Source of the DNA: DASXYG01 sp036502625
Lineage (GTDB): Bacteria; Actinomycetota; Actinomycetes; Streptosporangiales; Streptosporangiaceae
DNA length: 25,053 nucleotides
NCBI GenBank assembly: GCA_036502625.1
Contig: DASXYG010000011.1
Location: 1 to 25,053 of the forward strand
Reading direction: 5' to 3'
Part shown: one piece after another, positions 1 to 7,744 of the stretch
Numbering within the stretch: the stretch's first letter is position 1
Layout of the letters: every line of letters starts with the position of its first letter
Program-made: the position numbers and the translations under genes
Notes under the pieces: generated by a model
What the model was told of the DNA's origin: nothing
Databases searched by the model: none
What the model saw: only the letters and a program-made list of their open reading frames with translations

Positions 1-1144
1 CGGTGGAGTTGACGATGTCGATGCCGATGTCCCGGTAGTGCTCGACCACGGCCTCGACCCGGCGGACGCACAGGTCCTTGGTGGGCGCGGTCACGATCAG
101 CCGGTGCCAGCCGTACACGAACGGCAGGCGTTCCTTGGTGATGCCGTGCTCGAGCATCCGCGCGGCGTCGATCTGCTCGGCCAGCGCGATCGGCGCCTCG
201 GCGCCGGCCTCCCTGATGTGCTGGTCCATGTCGCGGGCGTGCGCGAGCTTGCGGCCGACGTCCTTGCTGGCCTTCGCCGGCGGTATCAGCCGCATACGGG
301 CGGTGACCTCGACGGGGAACGGCAGGGCGTCGGCGAAGTGCAGCCACGGCTCGCCGTCGGGGAAGGCCATCATGTCCGGGAAGCGGGCGAAGGAGAGGTA
401 CGCGGCGTACGAGTCGCCGTTCGGCTGCTCCATGCGCAGCAGCGAGCGCCCGTTGTGGATCTGCCCCTCGACCAGCGTCTCGATCTCGCCGGCGCCCCAT
501 GTGCGCCGGGGTGTGGCCGACGGCGGCGGGTCGCCGATCGTGCCGGACACGCCGTGGCGGAACATCCACGCGATCTCGCCGGACGTGGCGTGGCGCGCGT
601 ACAGGGCGCTGGCCGACAGCGCACGGCCCAGCCGCTCGGCCTGGGTCGTCCACTTGGCGACCTCGCCGGTGTCGATCGCGTCGTCCTCGATGCCGAGCGC
701 CTGCTCGCCGCGCTGGTAGAAGGCCAGGAACTGGGCGAGCACGCCGCCGCTGAGCTGCGCGCGCATGCCCCGCTGGCCGAGGCGTACGCCGAGGTAGACC
801 TCCTTGGTCCAGAAGTCCTTCGCCCAGACGTGGCGGTACATCTCCTCGAGGTACTCGATCCAGCCGGGGCCGCCGTCGGAGGTGGTGTCGAGCTGGGTGG
901 CCCAGTCGGCGGCGGGATACGAGCGGTGGGTGATGCGCAGGTGGACCTCGGCGTCCGGCATGCGGATCGCGGCGAGCGCGATCGTGATGTTCGTGGCCAG
1001 CGCCTCGCGCTCGTCGGGCGTGGTGAACTCGTACGACACGGTCGGCAGCCGGAAGTAGGCCCAGACGTCGGAGTCGGTGAGCACGACGCGGTCGTCGAAG
1101 TACCTGACCGCGAGCCTGCTCCTCGACTTGGCCGTCTTGCTCAC
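1..1144 (-). CDS. VirB4/TraC-like conjugative ATPase (TcpF-like), C-terminus cut by window edge
   Basis: About 381 N-terminal residues are present; the reading frame runs off the left edge. The GTG start (1142-1144) overlaps the TGA stop of the upstream gene as GTGA, which suggests translational coupling. The protein opens VSKTAKSRSRLAVRYFDDRV and continues with DSDVWAYFRLP and a long mixed alpha/beta N-terminal domain. I recognise this as the N-terminal part of the actinobacterial ATP-binding proteins placed next to TcpE/TcpC homologues in conjugation-type type IV secretion clusters. In that family a Walker A/B ATPase core follows, but it would lie outside the window, so ATPase activity is inferred from family resemblance and context. 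Expected role: cytoplasmic motor energising assembly or substrate transfer at a membrane channel. No frameshift or stop is seen. Family assignment is fairly sure; the substrate is unknown. Confidence 0.72.
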   Translation of the reverse strand, partial: MSKTAKSRSRLAVRYFDDRVVLTDSDVWAYFRLPTVSYEFTTPDEREALATNITIALAAIRMPDAEVHLRITHRSYPAADWATQLDTTSDGGPGWIEYLEEMYRHVWAKDFWTKEVYLGVRLGQRGMRAQLSGGVLAQFLAFYQRGEQALGIEDDAIDTGEVAKWTTQAERLGRALSASALYARHATSGEIAWMFRHGVSGTIGDPPPSATPRRTWGAGEIETLVEGQIHNGRSLLRMEQPNGDSYAAYLSFARFPDMMAFPDGEPWLHFADALPFPVEVTARMRLIPPAKASKDVGRKLAHARDMDQHIREAGAEAPIALAEQIDAARMLEHGITKERLPFVYGWHRLIVTAPTKDLCVRRVEAVVEHYRDIGIDIVNST

Positions 1145-4100
1145 TGGGACGCCTCCTGGTCGGTTCGCTCCGGCATGCTGGCGAGGCCGGACGCCACGAT
1201 TCCGGCGAGTGCTGTGTACGAACGGCGGGTGACCGCGCGCAGGTCATCCAGCTCGGTGGTGGTGCCGCGGTCGGCGCTGAGGTGGTCGTCCCACGGGATG
1301 CGCACGATCGCGCGGCAGCGGCCGCGCGCGACGCTCTCGGCCCGCTCCACGTCGGCCTGGCTGCGCTTGCTGACGCCGTTGACCGCGACGACGGCGCGGG
1401 ACCGCAGCTCGGAGTAGCCGTGGCCGTCGAGCCATTCGAGCGTCATGGCGACCGCGCGCGCCGCGTCGCCGCTGGCCGGGGCGACCAGGACGAGCTGGTC
1501 GGCGTGCGGGAGGACGCGCGCCACGCCCGCGGCCGAGGGGTCGACCAGGGTGATCTTGTAGTAGCGGTCGAGCAGGTGGACGAGCCCGCTGTACGCACGG
1601 TCGTCGAGCGCCTGCGTGGCCGCGATGTTCTGGTCGGACGCGACGACCTCGAGCCGGGACTGCGACTGCGAGGTGTACGCCCGCATGGCGAGGTATCCGC
1701 CCACGTCACCGGCGTGTGCGAGCAGCGTGGTCAGCGTCTCGGGCGTCTCGTTGCGCGCGCGCCGTCCCAGTGAGCCGGTGCCCGGGTTCGCGTCGACCGC
1801 GACCACCCGGTCGTCACGCAGGGTGGCGAGCGTGTGGCCGATCATCATCCCGGTCACGGTCTGCCCCGCACCCCCGGTGCAGCCCAGCACCACGATGCGC
1901 CGGCAGCCGTCGAACGCGGTCCGTGTCCGCTCGGCGTCGATCGCGTCCTGCTCCGACTCGCGCCCACGCCCCCCACCAGGGACGACCTTCGCGAACTTCC
2001 GCCACCCCGTACGGGGCCCACGGCGTACGGCCTGCTCCACGGTCCGAACGCGCGGCTCGCCCTGCTCGGTGGGCGCCCCCGGCACGGAGACCCCGGCCGG
2101 GCCACTGACCGGCGCCGTGGGGACGGGCCTGACCTGCGGGGATGGCGGCGGGGTCGGCCCGGTGACCGGAGGCGGCACGGCCCGGGGGGCGCGCCGGACC
2201 CAGTCGGGGGTGGGGCGCTGGGGGGTGCCTTGCCCGGGGGCGGTACGGCCGGGGGTGCCGGGCGCCGCGGGGGTGCCGGGGCGTGCCGGGGTGGCGCCGG
2301 GCGCGGGTCGAGCGGTTGCGGCCGGGCGGTCCGGTACGGCCCCGGGGGCAGGGCGTCCGGTCGCCGCGGGCCGGTCGGGCGTGGCGGGACGTTCCGGGGT
2401 GGCGCCGGGGCCGCGCGGCGCGGCGGGGCGATCAGGGGCCGCGCGACCAGGAGCCGTAGGTGCCGGACGGTCAGATGCCGGGCGGGGCTCCGCGGGGCTG
2501 CCCGCTCCGGGCCGGGCGGCTTGGCCGGGCTGCGGGCCGGCTGCGGCGGGGCGGTCGGTGGTGCCGCGTGACGGCCGGCCGGGCGCGCCGGTCGGACGTG
2601 CGGTGGTCGGGCGCTCGGAGGCGGGGGCGTCCGTGTCCGGCCGGGCGGTACGGGCGGCGGCGCCCGTAGCGGTGTCGGAGGTCGCGGCGGGCTCGGCGGC
2701 GCGGTCCGGTGGGGCGGGGTGGCCGGTGACGCGGGGATCCGCGCCGGTCGGAGCCTGGGCGGCCGGGTCCTGCGGATCCGCGCTGGGGAGGGCGTCGCCG
2801 TCCGGGGTCGGCTGGTCGGCGGCGCGGGCGACGAGGCGGTCGCCGGAGTGCGGCGCGGCGGGCTTGTCGCGTACGTCATCCGGATCGCGGACGACCTCCA
2901 GGTGAGAACGGCGCGCCCGGCGCTCCGCCGCGTCCGGTGGCTCAGGGTGCGACCGCGTACGCGCGGCAGGCGCCTCCTGCTCAGGCGCGGCCCGCCCCTC
3001 CCCCGGCACCGGCTCAACGTGCCCCGCCGCACCGTCGCCAAGAGAACCACGCTCGGCCTCAGACACACTGCCGGACTCGAGCTGGGATGCGCCGGACGCG
3101 GCCTCGGCAGCGGTGCCGGACTCGGCCTCGGCACTGGTCTCAGACTGGGGCTCGGCCTCGATGCCGGACTCAGCCTCCGGCTCGTGTGCGGACTGGGCAT
3201 CCGGCTCGATGCCGGACTCGGGGGCGGACTGAGTCTCGGGGGCGGCGCTCCAGCCGGGGCGGGGCGCGATCTCGGCCTCGGGCCGTGCGGCGGTCTCGGG
3301 CTCCTGCGCGGGCCGGGATTCGGGCTTGCCCGTCCTCGGCCCGGAGATCTCCTGTTCCTCGCCGGAGGCGGCCTCAGGCTCCGCCGCATCGAATGCGTCG
3401 GACCCGGTCTCCGCGTCCGCCCGTGGCGTGGATGCAGGCCCGGACGCGAGCTCGGCCGCGACCTCGGACTCCGCCTCGGGCTCTGACGTGAACCCGGCCT
3501 CGGGGCTGAGCTCGGGCGTAGCCTCCGCCTCGGGGCTGAGCTCGCCCGCGGGCTCGGGGTGAACCGTCCCCTCGGTCTCCGGCTCTGGGCTGGATGCCTC
3601 AGCTTGCGCCTCGGAGACAGGCTCGGGCGTGGCCTCGACGCCGCTGCCCGGCTCGGTGCTCTCCTCCATCTCGGGCGTGCCCGTGGAGGAAGAGGCGCTC
3701 AGGGAACCGGGCTCCCGCGCCGCCGCAGACCCGGACGGGATCTCGTACGCGTTCTCCGCGGAAGCGGATGCCACGGGCTCGGCAGGAGCCTCGGACCCGG
3801 ACGCCCCAGGCTCGGACGGAGCCTCGTACCCGGTTTCCGCAGGCGCGGAAGCGACGGGCTCAGCCGGAGCCTCGGACGGGATCTCGTACCTGGATTCCAC
3901 GGGCGCGGAAGCCGCAGGCTCAGCCGGAGCCCCAGACGCGGCTTCGAACCCGGGCTCCGCAGGCATGGAAGCCGCGGGCTCAGCCGGAGCCTCGGACCCG
4001 GAGGCCGCGGGCTCGGCCACAGCGTCGGGCGCGGTCTCGTACTCGGTCTCCGCAGGCATGGAAGCCACGGGCTCAGCCGGAACCCCGGACCCGGGCTCGG

Positions 4101-5976
4101 ACTCCGCAGGCGCGGAAGACGCGGCCTCGGCCGGTGCGTCCTGCGTGGGCTCCGCCTGTGCGGGGCCAGTGGCGGCGGGGCTCGGGGCGTGCACCGGGGT
4201 GACCGCGGCGGTGCCGTCCTCGTGGGCTACCTCCGGGGCCGCCACGTCGCCTGCGGGCTCGCTCGCCTGGGGGCTGGGGCGCCACGGGGCCGGGGGGAGG
4301 AGGTGGTCGCCTGGGAGGGCCTCGTCTGGGGCGGGCGCGGTGGGCTCCGGGGCCTGGCGCGATGCGGCCGGGGCCTCGGCGGGGGGCTGCTCGGTGGGGG
4401 GCGGGGCGGGCTGATCCGCGGACGGGACGGCGGCGGGGGGCTGGCCCGGGGCCGCGGGGTGGTTCGGTACGACGGGCGGGGGCCACGCCGAGGTACGGCG
4501 CTGGGCGACCCAGGTCGGGGCGTCGTCGTGCTGGACCTCGGGCGCGGGGCGGCGGCGCGGCCGGGACCACTGGATGGGCGGCGTCTGCGCACCCTGGCCC
4601 GGGGCCTGATCGCGACCCGTGGGAGCAGCGCGGTCGCGGGTTCCCGGAGCGGTCGGGTCCGGGGACTGGGCGCGCGGGCCTGCGGGCTGGGGGGTTCCGC
4701 GGTCGCGGGTTCCCGGCTGGGCGGGGCCTCCGGCTCGGGCGGCTGGGGACTGGTCGCGGCCGGTGCCGCCGGCTCGGGCGGCCGGAGACTGGTCGCGGGC
4801 GGGGCCCCCGGCTCGCGTGGCCGGTGACTGGTCGCGGGTGGGGCCTCCGGCTCGGGGTGCCGGGGACTGCTGGGGGCGGGACGGGGTGCGGCTTGTGGGC
4901 CACGGGGTGGGCGTCGCGGTGGGCTGGGCGCGCGAGGACAGCGGCGGCGGGAGGGCGTCTTGGCGGCGGGCGGTTCCGGCCGCGGCGGCGTGGCGGCGGC
5001 GGGCCTCGCCGTCGTAGCCGGTACGCGCGTCCTCGGAGCCGGTGCGGGCTCGGCTGTCCTCGGAGCCCGTACGGGGCTCCGCCGCGCGGGCGCGGGCCTT
5101 GGCCGCCATCTGCTGTTCCTTGCGGGCCCGGCGGCGTTCCGCGCGGGTGCGGGGACGGGACTCCGCCTCGCCCTGACCGGCCGGGCGCGGGATGCTCGGC
5201 GCCGCGGCCGCCATGTCGTACCCGGCGCCGTTCCCCGCGCCGGCGCCGGCGGGCACGCCATAACCGGCGCCGTCCGGTACGTCGTACCCGGCTCCGTCCG
5301 GAGCTCCGTAGCCGGCCCCGGCACCGGCCTCGGACGGCACCTGGGCGCCGGGGTCGGTTGGGGCGTCTGGGGACGCGTAGCCGGGCGCGGCCGTGGCGAG
5401 GCCCGCCGCGTACTCGGGGGCGCCGGGGGCGAGGCCCGGCGCGGCCGCGTACTCGGGGGCGTCCGGTGCTGTGGCCAGGGGCGGGGCCGCGGCTACCGAG
5501 GCGGCCGGGACCGCGGGCAGCGGGAGACGGTCGGGGGCGGACGCGCGGCGGCGGGTGCGGGACTTGGTGGCGGCGTGGCGGCCCGCGGGGGCGGACACCG
5601 GGGCCGGGGTGCCGCGCCAGACTCGGACGACGACGACCAGGTCGTCGGGCTCGTGGGCCGGGGACATGCGGACCCATGTGCGAGGTTCGCCCAGGTAGCG
5701 GACCTGGGACTGGAGGAGCTCGGGCAGGCGCTTCTGCTCGATCACCGGACGGGTCGCCAGCCAGGTGAGCAGGCCCGGGGGGACGAGGTAGAGGACGTTC
5801 CAGCCCTGTGCCATGAACGGCACGCCGATGATCTTGAGCAGCAGGAACCAGGGCACGATGATGCCCACGAACACGCCGATCTGGCCCAGCGGAAGCGGCA
5901 TGGGGAGCTTGAAGTCGTACAGCTTGTAGAGCCGCTTCTCGATGCGCCAGATATTGGTGTAAGTGGGCAGGTCCAA
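1141..5976 (-). CDS. TcpE-like membrane protein fused by a giant low-complexity linker to a MinD-like ATPase domain
   Basis: This is a 1611-residue protein with a TTG start (5974-5976) preceded by AAAGGAG nine bases upstream. Residues 1-121 resemble TcpE-type conjugation proteins: an opening MDLPTYTNIWRIEKRLYKLY, two hydrophobic segments at about 30-50 and 57-75, then a short cytosolic strand-rich tail ending VVVVRVWRG. Residues about 122-1340 are low-complexity Pro/Ala/Glu/Arg sequence, probably disordered, with 13-residue repeats (about 365-414) and 20-residue repeats (about 615-735). It is Glu-rich in the middle (about 590-1010) and Pro/Arg-rich afterwards. Residues about 1350-1595 form a MinD/ParA-like domain: degenerate P-loop GCTGGAGQT (1365-1373), VVAVDANP and a Walker B-like ITLVDPS. 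The P-loop lysines are replaced (T1367, Q1372), so ATP hydrolysis is doubtful. Mycobacterial EspI has a similar Pro-rich plus MinD-like plan. Likely a membrane-anchored scaffold of the secretion machine; role inferred. Confidence 0.8.
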   Translation of the reverse strand: MDLPTYTNIWRIEKRLYKLYDFKLPMPLPLGQIGVFVGIIVPWFLLLKIIGVPFMAQGWNVLYLVPPGLLTWLATRPVIEQKRLPELLQSQVRYLGEPRTWVRMSPAHEPDDLVVVVRVWRGTPAPVSAPAGRHAATKSRTRRRASAPDRLPLPAVPAASVAAAPPLATAPDAPEYAAAPGLAPGAPEYAAGLATAAPGYASPDAPTDPGAQVPSEAGAGAGYGAPDGAGYDVPDGAGYGVPAGAGAGNGAGYDMAAAAPSIPRPAGQGEAESRPRTRAERRRARKEQQMAAKARARAAEPRTGSEDSRARTGSEDARTGYDGEARRRHAAAAGTARRQDALPPPLSSRAQPTATPTPWPTSRTPSRPQQSPAPRAGGPTRDQSPATRAGGPARDQSPAARAGGTGRDQSPAARAGGPAQPGTRDRGTPQPAGPRAQSPDPTAPGTRDRAAPTGRDQAPGQGAQTPPIQWSRPRRRPAPEVQHDDAPTWVAQRRTSAWPPPVVPNHPAAPGQPPAAVPSADQPAPPPTEQPPAEAPAASRQAPEPTAPAPDEALPGDHLLPPAPWRPSPQASEPAGDVAAPEVAHEDGTAAVTPVHAPSPAATGPAQAEPTQDAPAEAASSAPAESEPGSGVPAEPVASMPAETEYETAPDAVAEPAASGSEAPAEPAASMPAEPGFEAASGAPAEPAASAPVESRYEIPSEAPAEPVASAPAETGYEAPSEPGASGSEAPAEPVASASAENAYEIPSGSAAAREPGSLSASSSTGTPEMEESTEPGSGVEATPEPVSEAQAEASSPEPETEGTVHPEPAGELSPEAEATPELSPEAGFTSEPEAESEVAAELASGPASTPRADAETGSDAFDAAEPEAASGEEQEISGPRTGKPESRPAQEPETAARPEAEIAPRPGWSAAPETQSAPESGIEPDAQSAHEPEAESGIEAEPQSETSAEAESGTAAEAASGASQLESGSVSEAERGSLGDGAAGHVEPVPGEGRAAPEQEAPAARTRSHPEPPDAAERRARRSHLEVVRDPDDVRDKPAAPHSGDRLVARAADQPTPDGDALPSADPQDPAAQAPTGADPRVTGHPAPPDRAAEPAATSDTATGAAARTARPDTDAPASERPTTARPTGAPGRPSRGTTDRPAAAGPQPGQAARPGAGSPAEPRPASDRPAPTAPGRAAPDRPAAPRGPGATPERPATPDRPAATGRPAPGAVPDRPAATARPAPGATPARPGTPAAPGTPGRTAPGQGTPQRPTPDWVRRAPRAVPPPVTGPTPPPSPQVRPVPTAPVSGPAGVSVPGAPTEQGEPRVRTVEQAVRRGPRTGWRKFAKVVPGGGRGRESEQDAIDAERTRTAFDGCRRIVVLGCTGGAGQTVTGMMIGHTLATLRDDRVVAVDANPGTGSLGRRARNETPETLTTLLAHAGDVGGYLAMRAYTSQSQSRLEVVASDQNIAATQALDDRAYSGLVHLLDRYYKITLVDPSAAGVARVLPHADQLVLVAPASGDAARAVAMTLEWLDGHGYSELRSRAVVAVNGVSKRSQADVERAESVARGRCRAIVRIPWDDHLSADRGTTTELDDLRAVTRRSYTALAGIVASGLASMPERTDQEASQ
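3776..4082. repeat. Imperfect 60-bp (20-residue) coding tandem repeats in the TcpE-MinD linker
   Basis: The word ggctcagccgga starts at 3857, 3917, 3977 and 4070, and a variant (ggctcggcagga) at 3776. The spacings 81, 60, 60 and 93 are all multiples of three, so the reading frame is kept. On the coding strand the units read like AEPAASMPAE followed by a variable acidic stretch. The pattern fits in-frame expansion by slippage or unequal recombination in a disordered linker. Confidence 0.75.
4735..4880. repeat. 39-bp (13-residue) coding tandem repeat, four units
   Basis: The word gact, followed by ggtcgcgg in the first three units, recurs at 4748, 4787, 4826 and 4865, an exact 39-base period. 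On the coding (minus) strand each unit encodes a variant of SPAxRAGGPxRDQ, at about residues 365-414 of the linker. The period is a multiple of three. A shorter 45-bp repeat with DRPAAT and RPAPGA motifs lies near 2290-2400. Confidence 0.85.
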
Positions 5977-6024
5977 GGCCGTACTCTCCTTTCGCCGGGG
6001 CTGGGACCCGAGGGCGACTACGGC

Positions 6025-6273
6025 CTACGAGACACCGAGTGCCTTCGCGATGGCACGCGCCGTCGTCTCGATGATGTTCGGGACGTAGAAGATGATGCCG
6101 ATCGCGATCGCCAGGATGATGAACTGAACGAACCGCGTGATCTCCCTGGTGAACAGGAAGAAGATCGCGACGATCGACACCACCACGAGGAACAGGGGGC
6201 CGAAGAATTTCCGCAGCCAGTCGGCCAGGCCCGTCGGATCGAGGCTGCCGGCGGCGATGATGTGGTGGAGCAT
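6025..6273 (-). CDS. Small two-helix membrane protein (TcpD-like) of the secretion operon
   Basis: This protein has 82 residues and an ATG start, with a strong AGGAGG about ten bases upstream in the 6274-6300 region. The short N-terminus contains GLADWLRKFFGP, followed by two hydrophobic segments, roughly 27-43 and 49-66, split by the charged stretch TREITRF. It ends in an amphipathic helix, ETTARAIAKALG. It lies between the TcpC-like and TcpE-like genes in the same orientation, 48 bases from the next start. In Gram-positive conjugation clusters a small membrane protein occupies this position, so TcpD-like is a contextual label. No catalytic motif is visible. It is probably a structural subunit of the membrane complex. 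Confidence 0.75.
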   Translation of the reverse strand: MLHHIIAAGSLDPTGLADWLRKFFGPLFLVVVSIVAIFFLFTREITRFVQFIILAIAIGIIFYVPNIIETTARAIAKALGVS

Positions 6274-6329
6274 CTAGTCAGTTCCTCCTGGCTTGGGGGA
6301 CGCGTCGCTTTCGTGACCCTGGTGTCGCG

Positions 6330-7343
6330 TCATGGTCCGGCCGGTTCGGTGGATCCGCGGATCTGCCCGACATCCCACTTGTCCTGATCCTTGATGATCG
6401 TCAGGTCGTAGGTCTGGTCGAGCTCGCCGGCCGACGCCCCCTTCACACGCGCCGCGTTCGGTATGCGCCACGTCACCGTCACCATGGCGTGCCGCTGGTC
6501 GCCCCCCTCGGGCACCACGACGTCCTTGATCCCCGCGTACTGCACGGCACCGCCGAGACCGGTCACGCTGCTGTTCGGCGCGACGAAGCGGTCGAGGCTG
6601 GCGGTGTCGCTCGCCGCGTACGCGACGAAGAACCCCTTGAGGTCGGTCTTCAGTTGCGTCTCCACGGCCGAGTCCTCCGTGACGTTCGGCGCCTCGGGGA
6701 GGGTCGCCTTACGGGGGACGGGCATGAGCGCGGGCTTGCCGATGATCGCCATGGCGCCGCCGCTGCTGTAGACGGGCACCGCGAGCTGCATCGAGCTGCC
6801 GTTGACGGAGACGGCGAGGGTGACGAGCGCGTTGTGGTCGTCGCGGACGTCAACGCCGGCGACCTGCGCGGAATCGAGCTTCATCGACCCGGAGCCGTTC
6901 CAGCCGAGCTGCTGGTCGGTGGTGTCCGGGAGGTACGGGGCGAGCTTCGTGGCGCGCGCCGCCGGGTTGCCCTGGTCGTAGTTGAGGTAGGCGCTGGCGA
7001 ACTGGAGCGCGTACGCGGACGCCTGGGTGGTGGGGAAGGTCGACTTCGGGGTGGTCGTGGCTCCGCCGGTAGGCGTATCCGACTGGGTGAAGCGCTCGAA
7101 CGGCGCGCGGACGCCGTTCACGACGACGACGATGATGAACGCCCAGAGCACGGCGCGCCCGACCCAGACCCACCAGCGGCCACCGGAGCCGCGCCAGCGG
7201 CTGCGGCCACGCTCACGGTCACCCATCGCGTCGCTGCCGTATCCCTCTGTCATGGACGTGTCGTACGCCATGTCGCCCTCGGAGGGGATGCGACCCGGCG
7301 CGTGCCGGCGCGCCCCGCGCTCCGCGGTCGCCCTGCGAGCCAT
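6330..7343 (-). CDS. TcpC/VirB8-like conjugal transfer protein
   Basis: From the ATG at 7341-7343 the protein has 337 residues; a GTG directly before it (7344-7346) is an equally possible start. GGAGG sits four bases before the ATG. The charged, cytoplasmic N-terminus of about 57 residues contains RERGRSRWRG. One transmembrane helix follows at about 58-77 (WVWVGRAVLWAFIIVVVVNG), then a linker rich in Thr/Pro. The outer part holds two successive alpha/beta modules, around 100-210 (ASAYALQFASAYLNYD) and 225-335 (DLKGFFVAYAASDTASL). This layout matches TcpC of clostridial conjugation systems, a structural relative of VirB8 with two NTF2-like domains. It is first in the operon (56 bases to the next gene) and probably nucleates the channel outside the membrane. 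Family assignment is fairly confident; no enzymatic role is expected. Confidence 0.78.
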   Translation of the reverse strand: MARRATAERGARRHAPGRIPSEGDMAYDTSMTEGYGSDAMGDRERGRSRWRGSGGRWWVWVGRAVLWAFIIVVVVNGVRAPFERFTQSDTPTGGATTTPKSTFPTTQASAYALQFASAYLNYDQGNPAARATKLAPYLPDTTDQQLGWNGSGSMKLDSAQVAGVDVRDDHNALVTLAVSVNGSSMQLAVPVYSSGGAMAIIGKPALMPVPRKATLPEAPNVTEDSAVETQLKTDLKGFFVAYAASDTASLDRFVAPNSSVTGLGGAVQYAGIKDVVVPEGGDQRHAMVTVTWRIPNAARVKGASAGELDQTYDLTIIKDQDKWDVGQIRGSTEPAGP

Positions 7344-7346
7344 CAC

Positions 7347-7744
7347 CCCTCCGCTCGTTCCTCCACTGGTCAGCGCCCTGTTTTCCGACGTCGGCGGCTG
7401 GATCCGGCGTCAACCGCAGCTCGAAGTCGATATCCATCGTGCGCCATTTACGTCGGTCGTGCGGCTCAATTCTTCCAGGGCGTCGACGGGATGCACAGCC
7501 CCGACGCACCCCACTGGGGCGAACAATGCAGGTTACGCCGGGTTTTTGCGGCGATCGGATTACCTGGACGTCACTGATCCGTAGCCTTCCATGCGTCCCG
7601 GCGTGTCCCGTCATACATCACCCCGCGTGTCCGCCGACACCAGTCGGCCGATACGCGCCGGTTGCCCCGAAGAGTCCGCGCACGGCGCGCGGCGGCGGTC
7701 GTGACCGGCCGTGCGCGTGCACGGAACGTAAGCGTGGGCGGGGT
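7347..7744. other. 398-bp upstream region of the type IV secretion operon / downstream of ychF
   Basis: No gene with convincing codon bias lies here. The central part (about 7380-7620) is clearly less GC-rich than the flanks and should contain the promoter of the minus-strand secretion operon, but I could not pick out a credible -35/-10 pair. A weak minus-strand ORF starts at 7437 and overlaps the TcpC-like gene in another frame (see findings). A small inverted repeat lies next to the ychF stop. Confidence 0.6.
7709..7724 (-). terminator. Possible hairpin terminator after ychF
   Basis: A perfect 6-bp inverted repeat (ccgtgc / gcacgg) with a 4-base loop lies 20 bases beyond the ychF stop. There is no T-tract, so it is a weak candidate. 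Confidence 0.35.

Noticed and set aside
1282..5768. Long plus-strand open frames (for example 3559-4827, 422 residues) opposite the giant TcpE-MinD gene
   Set aside because: They are Gly/Arg/Leu-rich mirror images of the Pro/Ala/Glu-rich linker. The minus-strand frame has recognisable domains at both ends and a proper start.
7524..7545. Possible LexA/SOS-like box (cgaac...gttacg) in the secretion operon leader
   Set aside because: The right half deviates from GTTCG and the spacing is off. It is no better than chance.
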